Assembly: GCA_017648805.1 (NCBI GenBank)
Contig: JAGCIC010000071.1
Location: forward strand, 1 to 18,454
Source of the DNA: Clostridia bacterium
GTDB taxonomy: Bacteria > Bacillota_A > Clostridia > Christensenellales > Aristaeellaceae
DNA length: 18,454 nucleotides
Direction: 5' to 3'
The notes under the pieces were generated by a model that saw only the letters and a program-made list of their open reading frames with translations, was not told the origin of the DNA and searched no databases. The translations under genes and the position numbers were made by a program. How positions within the stretch are numbered: position 1 is the first letter of the stretch; the number at the start of each line of letters is the position of its first letter. Of this stretch, positions 1 to 7,439 are shown piece by piece.

Positions 1-416
1 AACTGGCCAAAGAAGGTTTTTATGACGGGCTGATCTTTCACCGGGTCATCGAGGGCTTTATGATCCAAGGCGGCGACCCCACCGGCACCGGCATGGGCGG
101 TCCCGGCTACCGCATCAAGGGCGAGTTCAAGCAGAACGGGTTCATCAATCCCGTCAAGCACACCCGCGGCGTGATCTCCATGGCAAGGAGCATGATGCCC
201 AATTCCGCGGGCAGCCAGTTCTTCATCATGCACGAGGACGCCCCGCACCTGGACGGCGGATACGCGGCCTTCGGGCGGGTCACGGAAGGCATGGAGGCGG
301 TGGACAGGATCGCGTCCTGCGACACCGACCGCAGCGACCGCCCCGTAAAGGAGCAGAGGATGAAGAAGGTCACCGTGGAGGACTTCGGCGAAAACTATCC
401 CTTCACCAAACTGTAA
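1..416 (+). CDS. Peptidyl-prolyl cis-trans isomerase, cyclophilin type (5' end missing)
   Basis: The reading frame enters from the left edge (first full codon at base 3), so the N-terminus and start are outside the window; 137 residues are visible. The protein catalyses cis-trans isomerisation of Xaa-Pro bonds during folding. Visible family signatures are FHRVIEGFMIQGGDPTGTG, which carries the catalytic Arg of the FHR motif, then MARSMMPNSAGSQFFI, then HLDGGYAAFGRV. In the last segment His stands where human cyclophilin A has the cyclosporin-binding Trp, as in many bacterial members. Whether it is cytosolic or a lipoprotein cannot be judged without the N-terminus. The stop lies 10 bases before the next start, so it is probably co-transcribed with the SGNH hydrolase gene. 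The family call is firm. Confidence 0.95.
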   Translation, partial: LAKEGFYDGLIFHRVIEGFMIQGGDPTGTGMGGPGYRIKGEFKQNGFINPVKHTRGVISMARSMMPNSAGSQFFIMHEDAPHLDGGYAAFGRVTEGMEAVDRIASCDTDRSDRPVKEQRMKKVTVEDFGENYPFTKL

Positions 417-426
417 GGAGAAGAGC

Positions 427-1062
427 ATGACCAGGATACTGTTTCAGGGCGACTCCATAACCGACGCGGGGCGCGACCGCAATAACGACATGAATCCCGG
501 CACCGGCTACCCGGCGTTCGTGAAGGGCAGGCTGGGCGTAGACTATCCCGGCGTGTACGACGTGATCAACCGCGCCGTGAGCGGCGATAGGGTGGTGGAC
601 GTGTATGCCCGCATCAAGCGGGACATAATCAACCTTAAGCCCGACGTGCTGTCCGTGCTGATCGGCATAAACGACGTGTGGCACGAGATAGGCGGCCATA
701 ACGGCGTGGACGCGGACAAGTACTTTATGGTGTACGACCTGCTGCTAAAAGAGGTCAAGGCCGCCCTGCCGGACATCAAACTGGTGATACTGGAGCCCTT
801 CGTGCTGGAGGCAAGCGCCACCTGCGCCACCGAGGAGATCCCGGACAGGTGGGAATACTTCCGCACGGAGTGCCTTAAGCGCGCCGAAATGGCCAAAAAG
901 GTCGCGGAAAAATACGGAGCCGTGTTCGTGCCCCTGCAGGCCGCCTTCGACGAGGCCGCCCGCCTGGCGCCCGCCGACTGGTGGCTCAGGGACGGCGTGC
1001 ATCCCACCAGCGTGGGCCACGAGCTGATCGCCCGCCGCTGGGTAAAGGCGCTGGGGCTGTAA
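427..1062 (+). CDS. SGNH/GDSL-family hydrolase (esterase/lipase-like)
   Basis: This 211-residue protein has the full SGNH block set. The nucleophile Ser10 lies in GDSITDAGRDR (block I), Gly53 in AVSGDRV (block II), Asn82 in IGINDVW (block III), and Asp189 and His192 in DGVHPTSVGH (block V). Such enzymes cleave carboxylic esters, for example acetyl groups on sugars or lipid esters; the substrate cannot be read from sequence. There is no signal peptide, so it probably acts in the cytoplasm. The ATG at 427 follows TAAGGAGAAGAGC, a good ribosome binding site that also contains the stop codon of the cyclophilin gene, which suggests coupling. Length fits single-domain family members. Confidence 0.93.
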   Translation: MTRILFQGDSITDAGRDRNNDMNPGTGYPAFVKGRLGVDYPGVYDVINRAVSGDRVVDVYARIKRDIINLKPDVLSVLIGINDVWHEIGGHNGVDADKYFMVYDLLLKEVKAALPDIKLVILEPFVLEASATCATEEIPDRWEYFRTECLKRAEMAKKVAEKYGAVFVPLQAAFDEAARLAPADWWLRDGVHPTSVGHELIARRWVKALGL

Positions 1063-1073
1063 CGGCCGCCGGT

Positions 1074-1154
1074 TTTCCGTGTCCTGCCCGCGCCGGACGG
1101 AAATGCGATATTTCGTTTGTTTCATCTGCAAAGCCTTCCCGTTCAGGGAAGGCT
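1074..1154 (+). promoter_or_regulatory. Two hairpins in the leader of argS
   Basis: The 117-base gap between the SGNH hydrolase and argS holds two inverted repeats. The first (1074-1103) is an imperfect stem, TTTCCGtgTCC against GGACGGAAA. The second (1132-1154) is a perfect 9-bp stem, AGCCTTCCC / GGGAAGGCT, with loop GTTCA. Neither is directly followed by a T run, so they are poor intrinsic terminators. The second stem matches the core of the terminator at 5824-5857, so it may be a copy of a dispersed REP-like element or a worn terminator. I see no T-box features and no clear promoter. Confidence 0.5.
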
Positions 1155-1179
1155 GAATCCACCCTCAGAGGTATATATT

Positions 1180-2886
1180 ATGGACTTTAAATACCAGGCC
1201 GCTTTGCTGGCTTCCCGGGCCGCCCAATCCGCTTTCGGCGCCGAGGTCGCTCCCGAGACGCTTACGGACTATATCGAGACCCCGCCCACCCCGGACATGG
1301 GCGACTTCGCCCTGCCCTGCTTTAAGCTGTCCCGCGTGCTCAGAAAGGCGCCGCAGATGATCTCCGACGGCCTGAAAGCCGCCATAGACAGCCCCCTGTT
1401 CTCCCGCGTGGAGAGCGTGAGCGGTTACCTTAATTTCTATGTGAACCGGGCCGCCTACGCCGAAAACGTGCTTAAGACCGAGCTGGAAAAGGGCGAGAAC
1501 TACGGCGGCGACACCATCGGCGCGGGCAAGACGGTGGTCATCGATTACTCCTCCATCAACATCGCCAAGCGCTTCCACATCGGCCATCTGTCCACCACCA
1601 TGATAGGCAGCGCCCTGTACAAGATATACGGCTTCCTGGGCTACCGCTGCGTGGGCGTCAACCATCTGGGGGACTGGGGCACCCAGTTCGGTAAGATGAT
1701 CGCCGCCTACAAGCGCTGGGGCGACGAGGAGACCGTGAAGCGGGGCGGCGTGAACGAGATGGTGAAGCTCTACGTGCGCTTCAACGCCGAAGCCAAGGAA
1801 AATCCCGCCCTGGAAGACGAGGGCCGTGCCTGGTTCAAGAAGATAGAGGACGGGGACGAGGAAGCCCTCAGGATATTCAGCTGGTTCAAGGAAGTCACCC
1901 TGAAGGACGCCGAAAAGGTGTACGACATGCTGGGGGTGAAGTTCGATTCCTACGCCGGCGAAAGCTTCTATAACGACAAGATGCAGCCCGTGGTGGACGA
2001 GCTCAGGCAGAAAAACCTGCTGGTGGAGGACGCGGGCGCGCAGATAGTCAAGCTGGACGAGTGGAACATGCCTCCCGCCATAATCCTGCGCAGCGACGGC
2101 GCCACCCTGTACATGACCCGCGACCTGGCCGCCGCCAAGTACCGCCACGACACCTACGATTTCGACAAGAACCTGTACGTGGTGGCGTATCAGCAGGATC
2201 TGCACTTCAAGCAGCTGTTCAAGGTGATGGAGCTGCTGGGCTGGGACTGGGCGAAGGGCTGCGAGCACGTGAACTTCGGCATGGTGTCCTTCAGCGGACA
2301 GTCGCTTTCCACGCGGGAAGGCCGCATAGTGTACCTGGAAGACCTGCTCACCCAGTCCATCGAAAAGGCGGAAAGCATAATCGCCGAAAAGAGCCCGGAC
2401 CTGGAGAACCGCGGGGAGATCGCAAAACAGATCGGCATCGGCGCGGTTATCTTCTTCGCCCTGTTCAACGGCCGCATCAAGGACATAGACTTCACCTGGG
2501 ACAAGGCGCTCAACTTTGATGGCGAGACCGGCCCTTACGTGATGTACACCCACGCCCGGCTGTGCAGCGTGCTCAGGAAAGCGGAGGATATCTCCGCCGC
2601 GCCCGACTTTGAGGCGCTGGGCGACCCGGAGAGCCAGGCGGTGCTGCGCCTGATAGACGAGTTCCCCCAGACGGTCAAACTGGCCGCGCAGAAGAACGAG
2701 CCTTCCTACATCACCCGCTTCTCCTGCGAATTGGCCAAGGCAGTCAACCGCTTCTATTACGAGCACCGCATACTGGACGCGGACGCCTCTGCCTCGGCGG
2801 CAAGGCTGATGCTCACCCGCGCCGCCCGCCGGACCATCAAGACCGCGCTGGCGCTGATAGGCATCGCCGCTCCCGAAAAAATGTGA
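1180..2886 (+). CDS. argS: Arginyl-tRNA synthetase (class I)
   Basis: ArgRS charges tRNA-Arg with arginine in the cytoplasm. The ATG at 1180 is preferred (568 residues) over an upstream in-frame ATG at 1117 because it follows CAGAGGTATATATT and gives the usual N-terminus; the longer version would run through a hairpin. The N-terminal domain carries the catalytic fold, with HIGH at residues 133-136 preceded by the conserved NIAKRF. NHLGDWGTQFGK follows at about 161-172. The KMSKS-equivalent loop reads LSTREGRIV, a degenerate form, as is common in ArgRS enzymes, where a Lys just before HIGH (here Lys130) is thought to compensate. The C-terminus is a DALR anticodon-binding domain ending ALIGIAAPEKM, the standard family ending. 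Complete and ordinary in length. Confidence 0.96.
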   Translation: MDFKYQAALLASRAAQSAFGAEVAPETLTDYIETPPTPDMGDFALPCFKLSRVLRKAPQMISDGLKAAIDSPLFSRVESVSGYLNFYVNRAAYAENVLKTELEKGENYGGDTIGAGKTVVIDYSSINIAKRFHIGHLSTTMIGSALYKIYGFLGYRCVGVNHLGDWGTQFGKMIAAYKRWGDEETVKRGGVNEMVKLYVRFNAEAKENPALEDEGRAWFKKIEDGDEEALRIFSWFKEVTLKDAEKVYDMLGVKFDSYAGESFYNDKMQPVVDELRQKNLLVEDAGAQIVKLDEWNMPPAIILRSDGATLYMTRDLAAAKYRHDTYDFDKNLYVVAYQQDLHFKQLFKVMELLGWDWAKGCEHVNFGMVSFSGQSLSTREGRIVYLEDLLTQSIEKAESIIAEKSPDLENRGEIAKQIGIGAVIFFALFNGRIKDIDFTWDKALNFDGETGPYVMYTHARLCSVLRKAEDISAAPDFEALGDPESQAVLRLIDEFPQTVKLAAQKNEPSYITRFSCELAKAVNRFYYEHRILDADASASAARLMLTRAARRTIKTALALIGIAAPEKM

Positions 2887-2976
2887 TCCCCGCGCCGTAC
2901 ATGCCGCCGCTGCGGATCGGAACAGGAAATGGTGCCGCCCGGGACGACCACATGTACGGTTTTTACCCCGTGATCC
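2883..2976. repeat. Putative hairpin element after argS, flanked by GTGATCC repeats
   Basis: An inverted repeat of nine bases, CCGTACATG (2895-2903) and CATGTACGG (2951-2959), encloses 47 bases and is followed at once by TTTTT, so it could act as an argS terminator with a large loop. The pair is bracketed by direct repeats GTGATCC at 2883-2889 and 2970-2976; the first overlaps the argS stop codon. This may be a terminator or a small mobile hairpin element. The two readings cannot be separated from one copy. Confidence 0.45.
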
Positions 2977-2977
2977 T

Positions 2978-3020
2978 GCGGCGAAGCCGCTCTAAAAGCT
3001 AACAGCTAAAAGCTGACAGC
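2978..3020. repeat. Short hairpin plus 14-bp tandem repeat upstream of manA
   Basis: GCGGC-gaa-GCCGC (2978-2990) is a small stem. It is followed by two copies of a 14-base unit, TAAAAGCTAACAGC (2993-3006) and TAAAAGCTGACAGC (3007-3020), 13 of 14 identical. The array ends about seven bases before the manA ribosome binding site. Simple AGCT-rich repeats of this kind recur between genes in gut clostridia, as I recall. No function is evident. Confidence 0.6.
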
Positions 3021-3037
3021 TGCTATCGGAGGTTTTT

Positions 3038-4039
3038 ATGGAAATATTCAAGATGCGTCCCGCGTACCGCTGGGGGGAGATGACCCCCTGGGGCGGCGAA
3101 AGGCTCGCCGAGTGGCTGGGCAAGGACACTCCCGGCGACCGGGTGGGCGAAAGCCTGGAAGTCAGCGACCTGAAGGGCCTGGAAAGCGTGATCCTAAACG
3201 GCGCGTACGAAGGCCGGCCCCTGTCAAAGGCGCTGGAAGACGACTATGCCGGCGTGACCGGCACAGACAAGCGTCCCTTCCCGCTGCTGCTGAAGCTCCT
3301 GGACGCGAAGGACATACTCTCTGTGCAGGTGCATCCCGGGGACGAGTACGCGCTTGAAAACGACGGCAAGCTGGGCAAAACCGAGGCGTGGATGATCGTT
3401 TCCGCCGACGAGGGCAGCCGCATCGCCTACGGCTTAAAGCCCCTGGACAAGCCTCTGGACGAGATCGTGGCCGAAGGCAGGATAGAGGAGTGCCTGAACT
3501 GGGTGTACCCCAAGGCGGGCGACGTGTACTACATCCCCCACGGCTGCGTGCACGCGCTGGGCGGCGGGGTGATGGTGTACGAGATACAGCAGTCCTCCGA
3601 CGCCACCTACCGTTTCTGGGACTGGGGGCGCGTGGGCAAGGACGGCAAGCCCCGTGAGCTGCACACCCAAAAGGCGCTGGACGTGAGCCGCACGGACATA
3701 AAGCTGGGCAAGCTGGAAGGCGCCACGGTGCTCAGGGAAGGCGGCAGCGTCACCTACTTCATATCCGACGAAAACTTCTGCCTGGCGCGGTTAAACGTGT
3801 GCGGCAAAATGCCGATAAACAACAAATACATGTGCTTCGTAACGCCCCTGGAGCCATGCGTGATGGGCTGGGACGGCGGAGAAGTGGAAATTAACGCCTT
3901 TGAGACCGCGCTGGTGCCGGCTGCCTGCGCTCATCCGTATATAAAAGGGAAGCTGGCTGCGCTTATGTCCACTTTGCCGGACAGCGAATGCTTAAAGCAG
4001 GAACTGGGCTACCGATCCGAACTGGTCGCGGGGCTGTAA
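3038..4039 (+). CDS. manA: Mannose-6-phosphate isomerase, class I
   Basis: This enzyme interconverts mannose 6-phosphate and fructose 6-phosphate in the cytoplasm, linking mannose use with glycolysis and GDP-mannose supply. The 333 residues match the short Firmicute form. The zinc site is visible as Gln97 and His99 in SVQVHPGD, Glu116 in GKTEAW, and His172 in IPHGCVHALG. The opening PAYRWGEMTPWGG and the segment QQSSDATYRFWDWGR are typical. The start follows TCGGAGGTTTTT. No sugar transporter or other mannose gene is beside it. The preceding 151-base gap contains a possible argS terminator and a tandem repeat, so it is probably transcribed on its own, although I could not identify a promoter. 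Confidence 0.94.
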   Translation: MEIFKMRPAYRWGEMTPWGGERLAEWLGKDTPGDRVGESLEVSDLKGLESVILNGAYEGRPLSKALEDDYAGVTGTDKRPFPLLLKLLDAKDILSVQVHPGDEYALENDGKLGKTEAWMIVSADEGSRIAYGLKPLDKPLDEIVAEGRIEECLNWVYPKAGDVYYIPHGCVHALGGGVMVYEIQQSSDATYRFWDWGRVGKDGKPRELHTQKALDVSRTDIKLGKLEGATVLREGGSVTYFISDENFCLARLNVCGKMPINNKYMCFVTPLEPCVMGWDGGEVEINAFETALVPAACAHPYIKGKLAALMSTLPDSECLKQELGYRSELVAGL

Positions 4040-4040
4040 T

Positions 4041-4087
4041 ACGCAAGTGACGGAAGGAGCGCTTAAGACGCTCCTTCTGCGTTTTTA
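4041..4087 (+). terminator. Intrinsic terminator after manA
   Basis: The stem GAAGGAGCG / CGCTCCTTC (4053-4061 and 4069-4077) has a seven-base loop. It can be extended by ACGCA (4041-4045) with TGCGT (4078-4082), and a run of five T follows at 4082-4086. It starts directly after the manA stop codon, a standard arrangement. It would separate manA from the secreted-protein gene at 4138. Confidence 0.85.
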
Positions 4088-4137
4088 TAAAAGCCTACTT
4101 CCTGCAAACCGAACATCCCGAACCAAAGGAGGCAAGC

Positions 4138-5100
4138 ATGAAAAAACTTATTGCTTTGATCCTGGCGCTGTTGATAGTACCGGCTCTGATGACGGCCGCC
4201 GCAACGGGCACCACAGTGCACACCTCGCACAACTGGAGGCTGGCCGGCCGCAAAGAACCCACCTGTACACAGGAGGGCTACGCTGTGTATACCTGCACCT
4301 GCGGGGAGAAAAAGGTGGAGCAGCTGCCCGCCCTGGGCCATGAATTTTCAAGACAGGTGTACGTGAGCCCGGCGGACTGCACGCATTACGGCGTGTTTTA
4401 CTGGGAATGCGAGCGCTGCGGCGCTCACTCCGCCACGGGCAACGACAAGCCCCTGGGGCATGACTGGACGGAATGGGTGATAATAAAGCGTGCGGCTCCC
4501 GACGAGGAGGGCATGCAGCAGCGCCGTTGCACACGCTGCGGCGAGACCGAAAAACGCGCCTGCGCCTTTGACTCCGACGACCCCGGCTACACGCCCCGCG
4601 AAAACGGCGACAGCGCCCACGATACACTGGACCTGCTGCGCCAAATCCCGATGGGCGCGTACGATGACGGATCGGATTTTGGCATGGTAACGGGACCCGA
4701 AAGCGGAAAGGTCAGCCACGGTGAAAAGCTGGAAATATCATTTATGGAGCTTAACTCGGCCGGCGACCCAAGATACCTGGAGCTCGATTTCAATATAGTC
4801 GGAGGGCTCCCGCCCTATCATATAGAGGTGTATTACAGAGGACTGATAGGAGGTGACGAATATGGCCCGGGTCTTGAGGATCAGTATGCCGAAGCCCTGG
4901 CAAAAGAACGTGATATAGAAAAATACGATCCTCTCGTGAAGAAATATTACTTTATTGTTGACGCAGATTACGATTTCTTCTATAAATTTGATTCCGAATG
5001 GCGGCAGGCACATGACTGCTATCACTACAAGCTCGTCGTAAAGGATTCCGGCGGACAGGAAGCTTCGGCAGACAATTACGAGGAAAGCTATTTTGAGTGA
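4138..5100 (+). CDS. Secreted protein with Cys-pair (zinc-ribbon-like) repeats; function unknown
   Basis: A 320-residue protein with a clear signal peptide (MKK, a hydrophobic stretch to about residue 18, then AAA). Residues 38-140 contain three degenerate repeats of the form C-x9-12-C-x1-2-C-G...LGH: C43/C53/C55/GH68; C81/C91/C94/GH108; and C131/C134, the last lacking its first Cys. Repeats of this form are common in secreted proteins of gut clostridia and may be disulfide- or metal-stabilised. Residues about 195-310 look like an Ig-like beta sandwich (GGLPPYHIEVYYRG early, YKLVVKDSGGQ late). The region coding for this second part is clearly poorer in GC than its surroundings. The start follows AAAGGAGGCAAGC. 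It probably acts outside the cell; no enzymatic motif is seen. Confidence 0.85.
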   Translation: MKKLIALILALLIVPALMTAAATGTTVHTSHNWRLAGRKEPTCTQEGYAVYTCTCGEKKVEQLPALGHEFSRQVYVSPADCTHYGVFYWECERCGAHSATGNDKPLGHDWTEWVIIKRAAPDEEGMQQRRCTRCGETEKRACAFDSDDPGYTPRENGDSAHDTLDLLRQIPMGAYDDGSDFGMVTGPESGKVSHGEKLEISFMELNSAGDPRYLELDFNIVGGLPPYHIEVYYRGLIGGDEYGPGLEDQYAEALAKERDIEKYDPLVKKYYFIVDADYDFFYKFDSEWRQAHDCYHYKLVVKDSGGQEASADNYEESYFE

Positions 5101-5131
5101 AGCGATCAGGATCAAAAGGAGAGATACGGTC

Positions 5132-5803
5132 ATGAAAAAAATACTTGCCATACTTCTGGCTTTTCTCCTGCTCCTTGCTTCCGCCGCTTTTGCGCAGGCG
5201 GAGAGCGAAAACCCCGCCGCGGGAAACTGGTATGCCGACCTGAACGGCATTCCCGTGAGCCTGTCGCTGGACCCGGATGGCACATACATTTTCAGCGTGC
5301 TGGGGGAGGCGCAGACGGGCGCGTGGACCATGTCGGAAAGCTTTCTGCTGCTTGACGGAGACGGGTTTTCGCCCATAAACGTTGTGAGCGACACGTTCAT
5401 GGTGCAGGGGGATCTGGGCCTGTTTTACACCCGCGAGCCCGCCGTGGTATACAAGCCCGCGGGCGTCATGCCCGCCTCGGGGCCGGACTGGTTCAGCGGG
5501 TACTGGAAGAGCCTGTACGTGGAAAGGGCGGGCACCACCGCTTTGGCAGAAGCCCTGGGAGACACCACGGACATCTACATCGAAGGCGAGTCGGTCGCCC
5601 TGGGCGGGGAGCGCTTCGGGGACATCTGGTGGAATTTCACTTTCGCCGACGGCACGCTTTCGGCCGAGCTCACGGGCGGCGAAAAGCTGATCATCTCCCT
5701 TCAGACGGACGGGCGGCTCAGGCTGGAAATAAACAAAGGCGAAGACCGGGAGACGCTGTGGCTCGCCGCCGTCAGGTACAAGGACGCCGACATAAGCTTA
5801 TAA
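5132..5803 (+). CDS. Small secreted beta-rich protein, function unknown
   Basis: The ATG at 5132 (223 residues) is chosen because it follows AAAAGGAGAGATACGGTC and begins a good signal peptide, MKKILAILLAFLLLL, with likely cleavage after AFAQA. An in-frame upstream start at 5093 would overlap the previous gene and spoil the signal peptide. The mature part opens with GNWYADLNGIPVSLSLDPDG and GAWTMSESFLLLDGDG. Alternating strands and W/G/DG turns suggest a lipocalin-like or similar beta barrel/sandwich, with a second related half starting near SGYWKSLYVE. It has no Cys and no catalytic motif. It lies 31 bases after the Cys-repeat secreted gene, so the two may be one transcript. The fold call is an inference. 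Confidence 0.8.
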   Translation: MKKILAILLAFLLLLASAAFAQAESENPAAGNWYADLNGIPVSLSLDPDGTYIFSVLGEAQTGAWTMSESFLLLDGDGFSPINVVSDTFMVQGDLGLFYTREPAVVYKPAGVMPASGPDWFSGYWKSLYVERAGTTALAEALGDTTDIYIEGESVALGGERFGDIWWNFTFADGTLSAELTGGEKLIISLQTDGRLRLEINKGEDRETLWLAAVRYKDADISL

Positions 5804-5821
5804 TGCGGTTTTGATTTATGG

Positions 5822-5857
5822 AAAAAACAGCCTTCCCGGCAAAGGGAAGGCTGTTTT
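5822..5857. terminator. Bidirectional intrinsic terminator between convergent genes
   Basis: A perfect 14-bp stem, AAAACAGCCTTCCC (5824-5837) and GGGAAGGCTGTTTT (5844-5857), with loop GGCAAA. Read on the minus strand it ends in a run of six T, so it best terminates the long minus-strand gene run after trxA. Read on the plus strand it has four T and can stop the secreted-protein transcript. The stem core is the same as the hairpin ahead of argS. Confidence 0.9.
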
Positions 5858-5879
5858 GATACGCGGAAAGCGGAGGATG

Positions 5880-6191
5880 TCAGATGCCCAGTTCTGCTTC
5901 CAGAGCGGCGCGGGGCCTGTAGCCCAGGGACTGCTTTACGGCCTGGCCGTCCTTGAACAGTATGACCAGCGGTATGGACATGACGCCGAACTGCTGCGCA
6001 AGGGCGGGCTCTTCGTCCACGTTCACCTTGCACACCTTGAGCTTGCCTTCGTTGGCTTCGGCGATCTCGCTGAGCACGGGACCCAGCATGCGGCAGGGGC
6101 CGCACCAGGTTGCCCAGAAATCCACTATGCAGGGGATGTCGCTTTTGACGACTTCCTGCTCGAAAGTTGCTGCGGTTACCTTTACTTCCAT
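5880..6191 (-). CDS. trxA: Thioredoxin
   Basis: A 103-residue cytoplasmic dithiol/disulfide carrier. The active site WCGPC has Cys30 and Cys33, and the cis-proline is Pro74 in MSIPLV. The typical opening strand and FWATWCGPCR context are intact, and the length is that of a classic single-domain thioredoxin. The start follows AAGGAGAATCATC. It is the last gene of a minus-strand run. Just upstream are an iron alcohol dehydrogenase and a ferredoxin-thioredoxin-reductase-like Fe-S protein. This context suggests the thioredoxin may be reduced by that protein rather than only by an NADPH flavoenzyme (inference). No thioredoxin reductase TrxB is in the window. Confidence 0.96.
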   Translation of the reverse strand: MEVKVTAATFEQEVVKSDIPCIVDFWATWCGPCRMLGPVLSEIAEANEGKLKVCKVNVDEEPALAQQFGVMSIPLVILFKDGQAVKQSLGYRPRAALEAELGI

Positions 6192-6224
6192 GATGATTCT
6201 CCTTGTGATGAATGATGGGCGGCC

Positions 6225-7394
6225 TTACAGGCACGCCTTGTATATCTCGACTATGTCCTCGTTTGTCAGGGGCACGAAGGCGTACTGAAGGTATCCGCCC
6301 GTATTGGCGTGGGCGGCCATTTCGCCGAAGTGCTCCGTGCCGATATTGAGCTCGGTCAGCGTCATGGGGATGCCGCTCTCGCGGAAGAAGGCTTCCAGGC
6401 GGTCTATGCCCGCTTTGGCCAGGGCGAGCTCGTCCTCGCCGTCCAGTCCCCACACGTTGCGGGCGAAGCCGGCGAAGCGCCAGGCGCAGGAGGGGTCTTT
6501 CTTAAGTATATGCCGCATCCAGCGGGGGGTCAGTATGGCCAGGCCCACGCCGTGGGTGATGTCGTAAAACGCGGAAAGCTCGTGTTCCATGGCGTGGCAG
6601 GGCCAGCCGGTGCCCTGTTTGCCGTAGGAGGGGATGCCGGAGCAGGCAACGGAGGAATCCGCCATCAGGTTGGCGCGGGCGGAGTAGTTGTCGGGCTCCT
6701 TAAGGGCAATGGGCAGGTTTTTGATCACGGACCTGAGTATGGTCTCCGCTATGCCGTCAGCCAGGTCGCTGTCCCGCGTAGCGGAAAAGTATTCCTCGCA
6801 GATGTGGCTGATTATGTCCGCGCTGCCCGCGGCGGTCTGGTATTTGGACACGGAGAAGGTGTAGGTGGGGTCGCAGATGGACACGGCGGGGAAGGTGTAC
6901 ATGTTGCCCAGCTTCTGGTTGAGCTTCATGTTGGAGATCACGCCGCCGCCGTCGTATTCGGAACCGGTGGCGCTCAGGGTGAGCACGTCCACCAGGGGCA
7001 GGGCCTTGAGCGTGCCGTGGCGGGAAGTCACCATCTGCCACAGGTCGTCGCCTTCGTAGAACACGCCCGCCGCGATGGCCTTGGAGCAGTCTATGGTGCT
7101 GCCGCCGCCCACCGCGAGTATCACGTCTATATCGTGCGCCTTACACAGCTCCACGCCCTTTTCCACAAATTCGATGCGGGGGTTGGGCTCTATGCCGGAC
7201 AGCTCGGTGACCGTGTAGCCGCCCTTGTAAAGTATGTCCATAACGGTGTCGTACAAGCCGATCTTCTTTATGGAGCCGCCGCCGTAGGTGAGCAGCACGC
7301 GGGTGCCGAAGGGCCGCAGCGCCTCGTCCAGGCGGCTGATCTGGCCCTTGCCGAAGAAGATCCTGGTGGGTATCTCGTGGGTGTAATTGAGCAT
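6225..7394 (-). CDS. Iron-containing alcohol dehydrogenase, BdhA/YqhD-like (NAD(P)H-dependent)
   Basis: A 389-residue group III (iron-type) alcohol dehydrogenase that would reduce aldehydes to alcohols, such as butyraldehyde to butanol, in the cytoplasm. The nucleotide-binding part has GGGSIKKIGLYD at about 38-49 and AVGGGSTIDCSKA at about 94-106. Metal ligands expected from the family are Asp193 and His197 (SADIISH), His267 (GWPCHAMEHE) and His281 (YDITHGVG). The GGGS-IKK-GLYD form resembles NADPH-preferring YqhD and clostridial butanol dehydrogenases; cofactor preference is an inference. A strong AAGGAGG lies about 11 bases before the ATG. It sits between the FTR-like gene (45-base gap) and trxA (33-base gap), so it is probably in one operon with both. 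Confidence 0.92.
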   Translation of the reverse strand: MLNYTHEIPTRIFFGKGQISRLDEALRPFGTRVLLTYGGGSIKKIGLYDTVMDILYKGGYTVTELSGIEPNPRIEFVEKGVELCKAHDIDVILAVGGGSTIDCSKAIAAGVFYEGDDLWQMVTSRHGTLKALPLVDVLTLSATGSEYDGGGVISNMKLNQKLGNMYTFPAVSICDPTYTFSVSKYQTAAGSADIISHICEEYFSATRDSDLADGIAETILRSVIKNLPIALKEPDNYSARANLMADSSVACSGIPSYGKQGTGWPCHAMEHELSAFYDITHGVGLAILTPRWMRHILKKDPSCAWRFAGFARNVWGLDGEDELALAKAGIDRLEAFFRESGIPMTLTELNIGTEHFGEMAAHANTGGYLQYAFVPLTNEDIVEIYKACL

Positions 7395-7439
7395 TGCGGG
7401 GTCATCCTCCTTGTTGCGGGGAGAAAGGGTGGAGAAGGC

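Noticed and set aside
1063..1179. T-box or other amino-acid riboswitch ahead of argS
   Set aside because: The leader is only 117 bases, I see no T-box consensus, no specifier loop and no terminator/antiterminator pair with a T run; only two simple hairpins.
1165..2766. 533-codon open frame on the minus strand opposite argS
   Set aside because: It is a shadow of argS: antisense stops need TTA, CTA or TCA codons in the sense frame, which this organism seldom uses. It has no ribosome binding site and its sequence is low-complexity His/Val/Gly-rich.
4138..5803. Toxin-immunity or bacteriocin pair in the two small secreted genes
   Set aside because: Both have ordinary export signals and beta-rich mature parts, but no peptidase-type leader, toxin motif, immunity-like membrane protein or transporter is nearby.
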